Part shown: piece after piece, positions 63,814-64,000 of the stretch
Layout: each line of letters begins with the position of its first letter
How positions within the stretch are numbered: position 1 is the first letter of the stretch
Origin: Promethearchaeia archaeon
GTDB lineage: Archaea > Asgardarchaeota > Lokiarchaeia > Sigyniarchaeales > SOKP01
Direction: 5' to 3'
Length of the DNA: 64,000 nt
NCBI GenBank assembly: GCA_029856145.1
Contig: JAHQWK010000016.1
Coordinates: forward strand, 1-64,000
Translations under genes and position numbers: made by a program
The notes under the pieces: generated by a model
The model's database searches: none
What the model was told of the DNA's origin: nothing
Seen by the model: the letters and a program-made list of their open reading frames with translations, nothing else

Positions 63814-64000
63814 ATGCTAGAAGTAAATCTTTCTGGTTTAAAATTAAAATCTCCTATTATTTTAGCTTCAGGTATTTTAGGAGTTTCTTTTTCTTCAATG
63901 AAAAGAGTTATTGATGCGGGAGCTGGTGCCGTTACTACGAAATCTATCGGACCAAAACCAAGGAAGGGATACAAAAATCCATCGATAATTGAGATATCTC
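63814..64000 (+). CDS. pyrD: dihydroorotate dehydrogenase, N-terminal part (cut by window end)
   Basis: First 62 codons from the ATG at 63814. LKSPIILASGILGVSFSSMKRVIDAGAGAVTTKSIGPKPRKGYKNPS matches class 1B dihydroorotate dehydrogenases, FMN enzymes of pyrimidine synthesis, at the N-terminal barrel strand and the TKS(I)-P flavin contact. The frame remains open at the window edge. Divergent from nop5. Confidence 0.9.
   Translation, partial: MLEVNLSGLKLKSPIILASGILGVSFSSMKRVIDAGAGAVTTKSIGPKPRKGYKNPSIIEIS

Noticed and set aside
1..64000. CRISPR array, insertion sequence or prophage
   Set aside because: No regularly spaced identical repeats, transposase, integrase or phage structural genes were seen.

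Overview
The window is AT-rich archaeal chromosome (roughly 30% GC by eye) and the gene content points to an Asgard archaeon, most likely Lokiarchaeia-like. The archaeal core includes both PolD subunits, Orc1/Cdc6, one-piece RpoB plus RpoH, TFE, MBF1, NAC, PAN with an HbYX tail, Cbf5, fibrillarin/Nop5, pelota, RtcB/archease and CarS. On top of this sit eukaryote-signature proteins: a Roadblock-Rab-like GTPase fusion, a longin-like protein, an Elf1-type elongation factor, a WH2-like mini-protein, a coiled-coil/polyproline protein and AN1 zinc fingers fused to intramembrane-protease folds.

Layout. 0-8.6 kb: cupin, NAC/PUA pair, PAN, MBF1, a molybdopterin oxidoreductase, TFE and small membrane proteins. 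8.7-17.1 kb: rpoB-rpoH, a methyltransferase, cbf5, ThiL, the Roadblock-GTPase and three tRNA genes, all with introns. 17.3-27.2 kb: an M28 peptidase, then replication genes (polC, polB, cdc6) and carS. 27.2-33.7 kb: KH protein, archease and RtcB, longin-like protein, a solute-binding protein broken by one in-frame TAA, and about 1 kb without genes. 33.7-41 kb: co-directional cutA, nucleotidyltransferase, two radical SAM proteins, GNAT, WH2-like ORF, pelota, coiled-coil and polyproline proteins. 41.3-51 kb: Elf1 on the minus strand, then eight tightly packed plus-strand genes with no function known to me (zinc ribbons, an AAA+ ATPase, coiled coils, an SMC/Rad50-like head with decayed ATPase motifs, a winged-helix protein). 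51-64 kb: LSm, HypB, two AN1-membrane proteins, two left-handed-beta-helix transferases, SAM synthetase, two HTH regulators, RNase HII, fibrillarin, Nop5 and the start of pyrD.

The main discovery is RNA splicing. Two protein-coding genes, the Elf1 homolog and rnhB, are interrupted by 32- and 30-nt insertions. Removing them restores the zinc-ribbon CPxCG and the RNase HII GIDEAGRG motifs. Both insertions fold into bulge-helix-bulge (BHB) structures whose expected cut sites give exactly the right junction. The tRNA-Leu(GAG) gene carries three introns (30, 30 and 28 nt), and the two 30-nt copies are 25/30 identical, which suggests that an intron was copied within one gene. The ligase and its activator (RtcB, archease) are encoded in the same window. 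The eight-gene cluster at 42.1-51.0 kb is the best candidate for an undescribed protein system. All calls come from reading the sequence; no database search was run.
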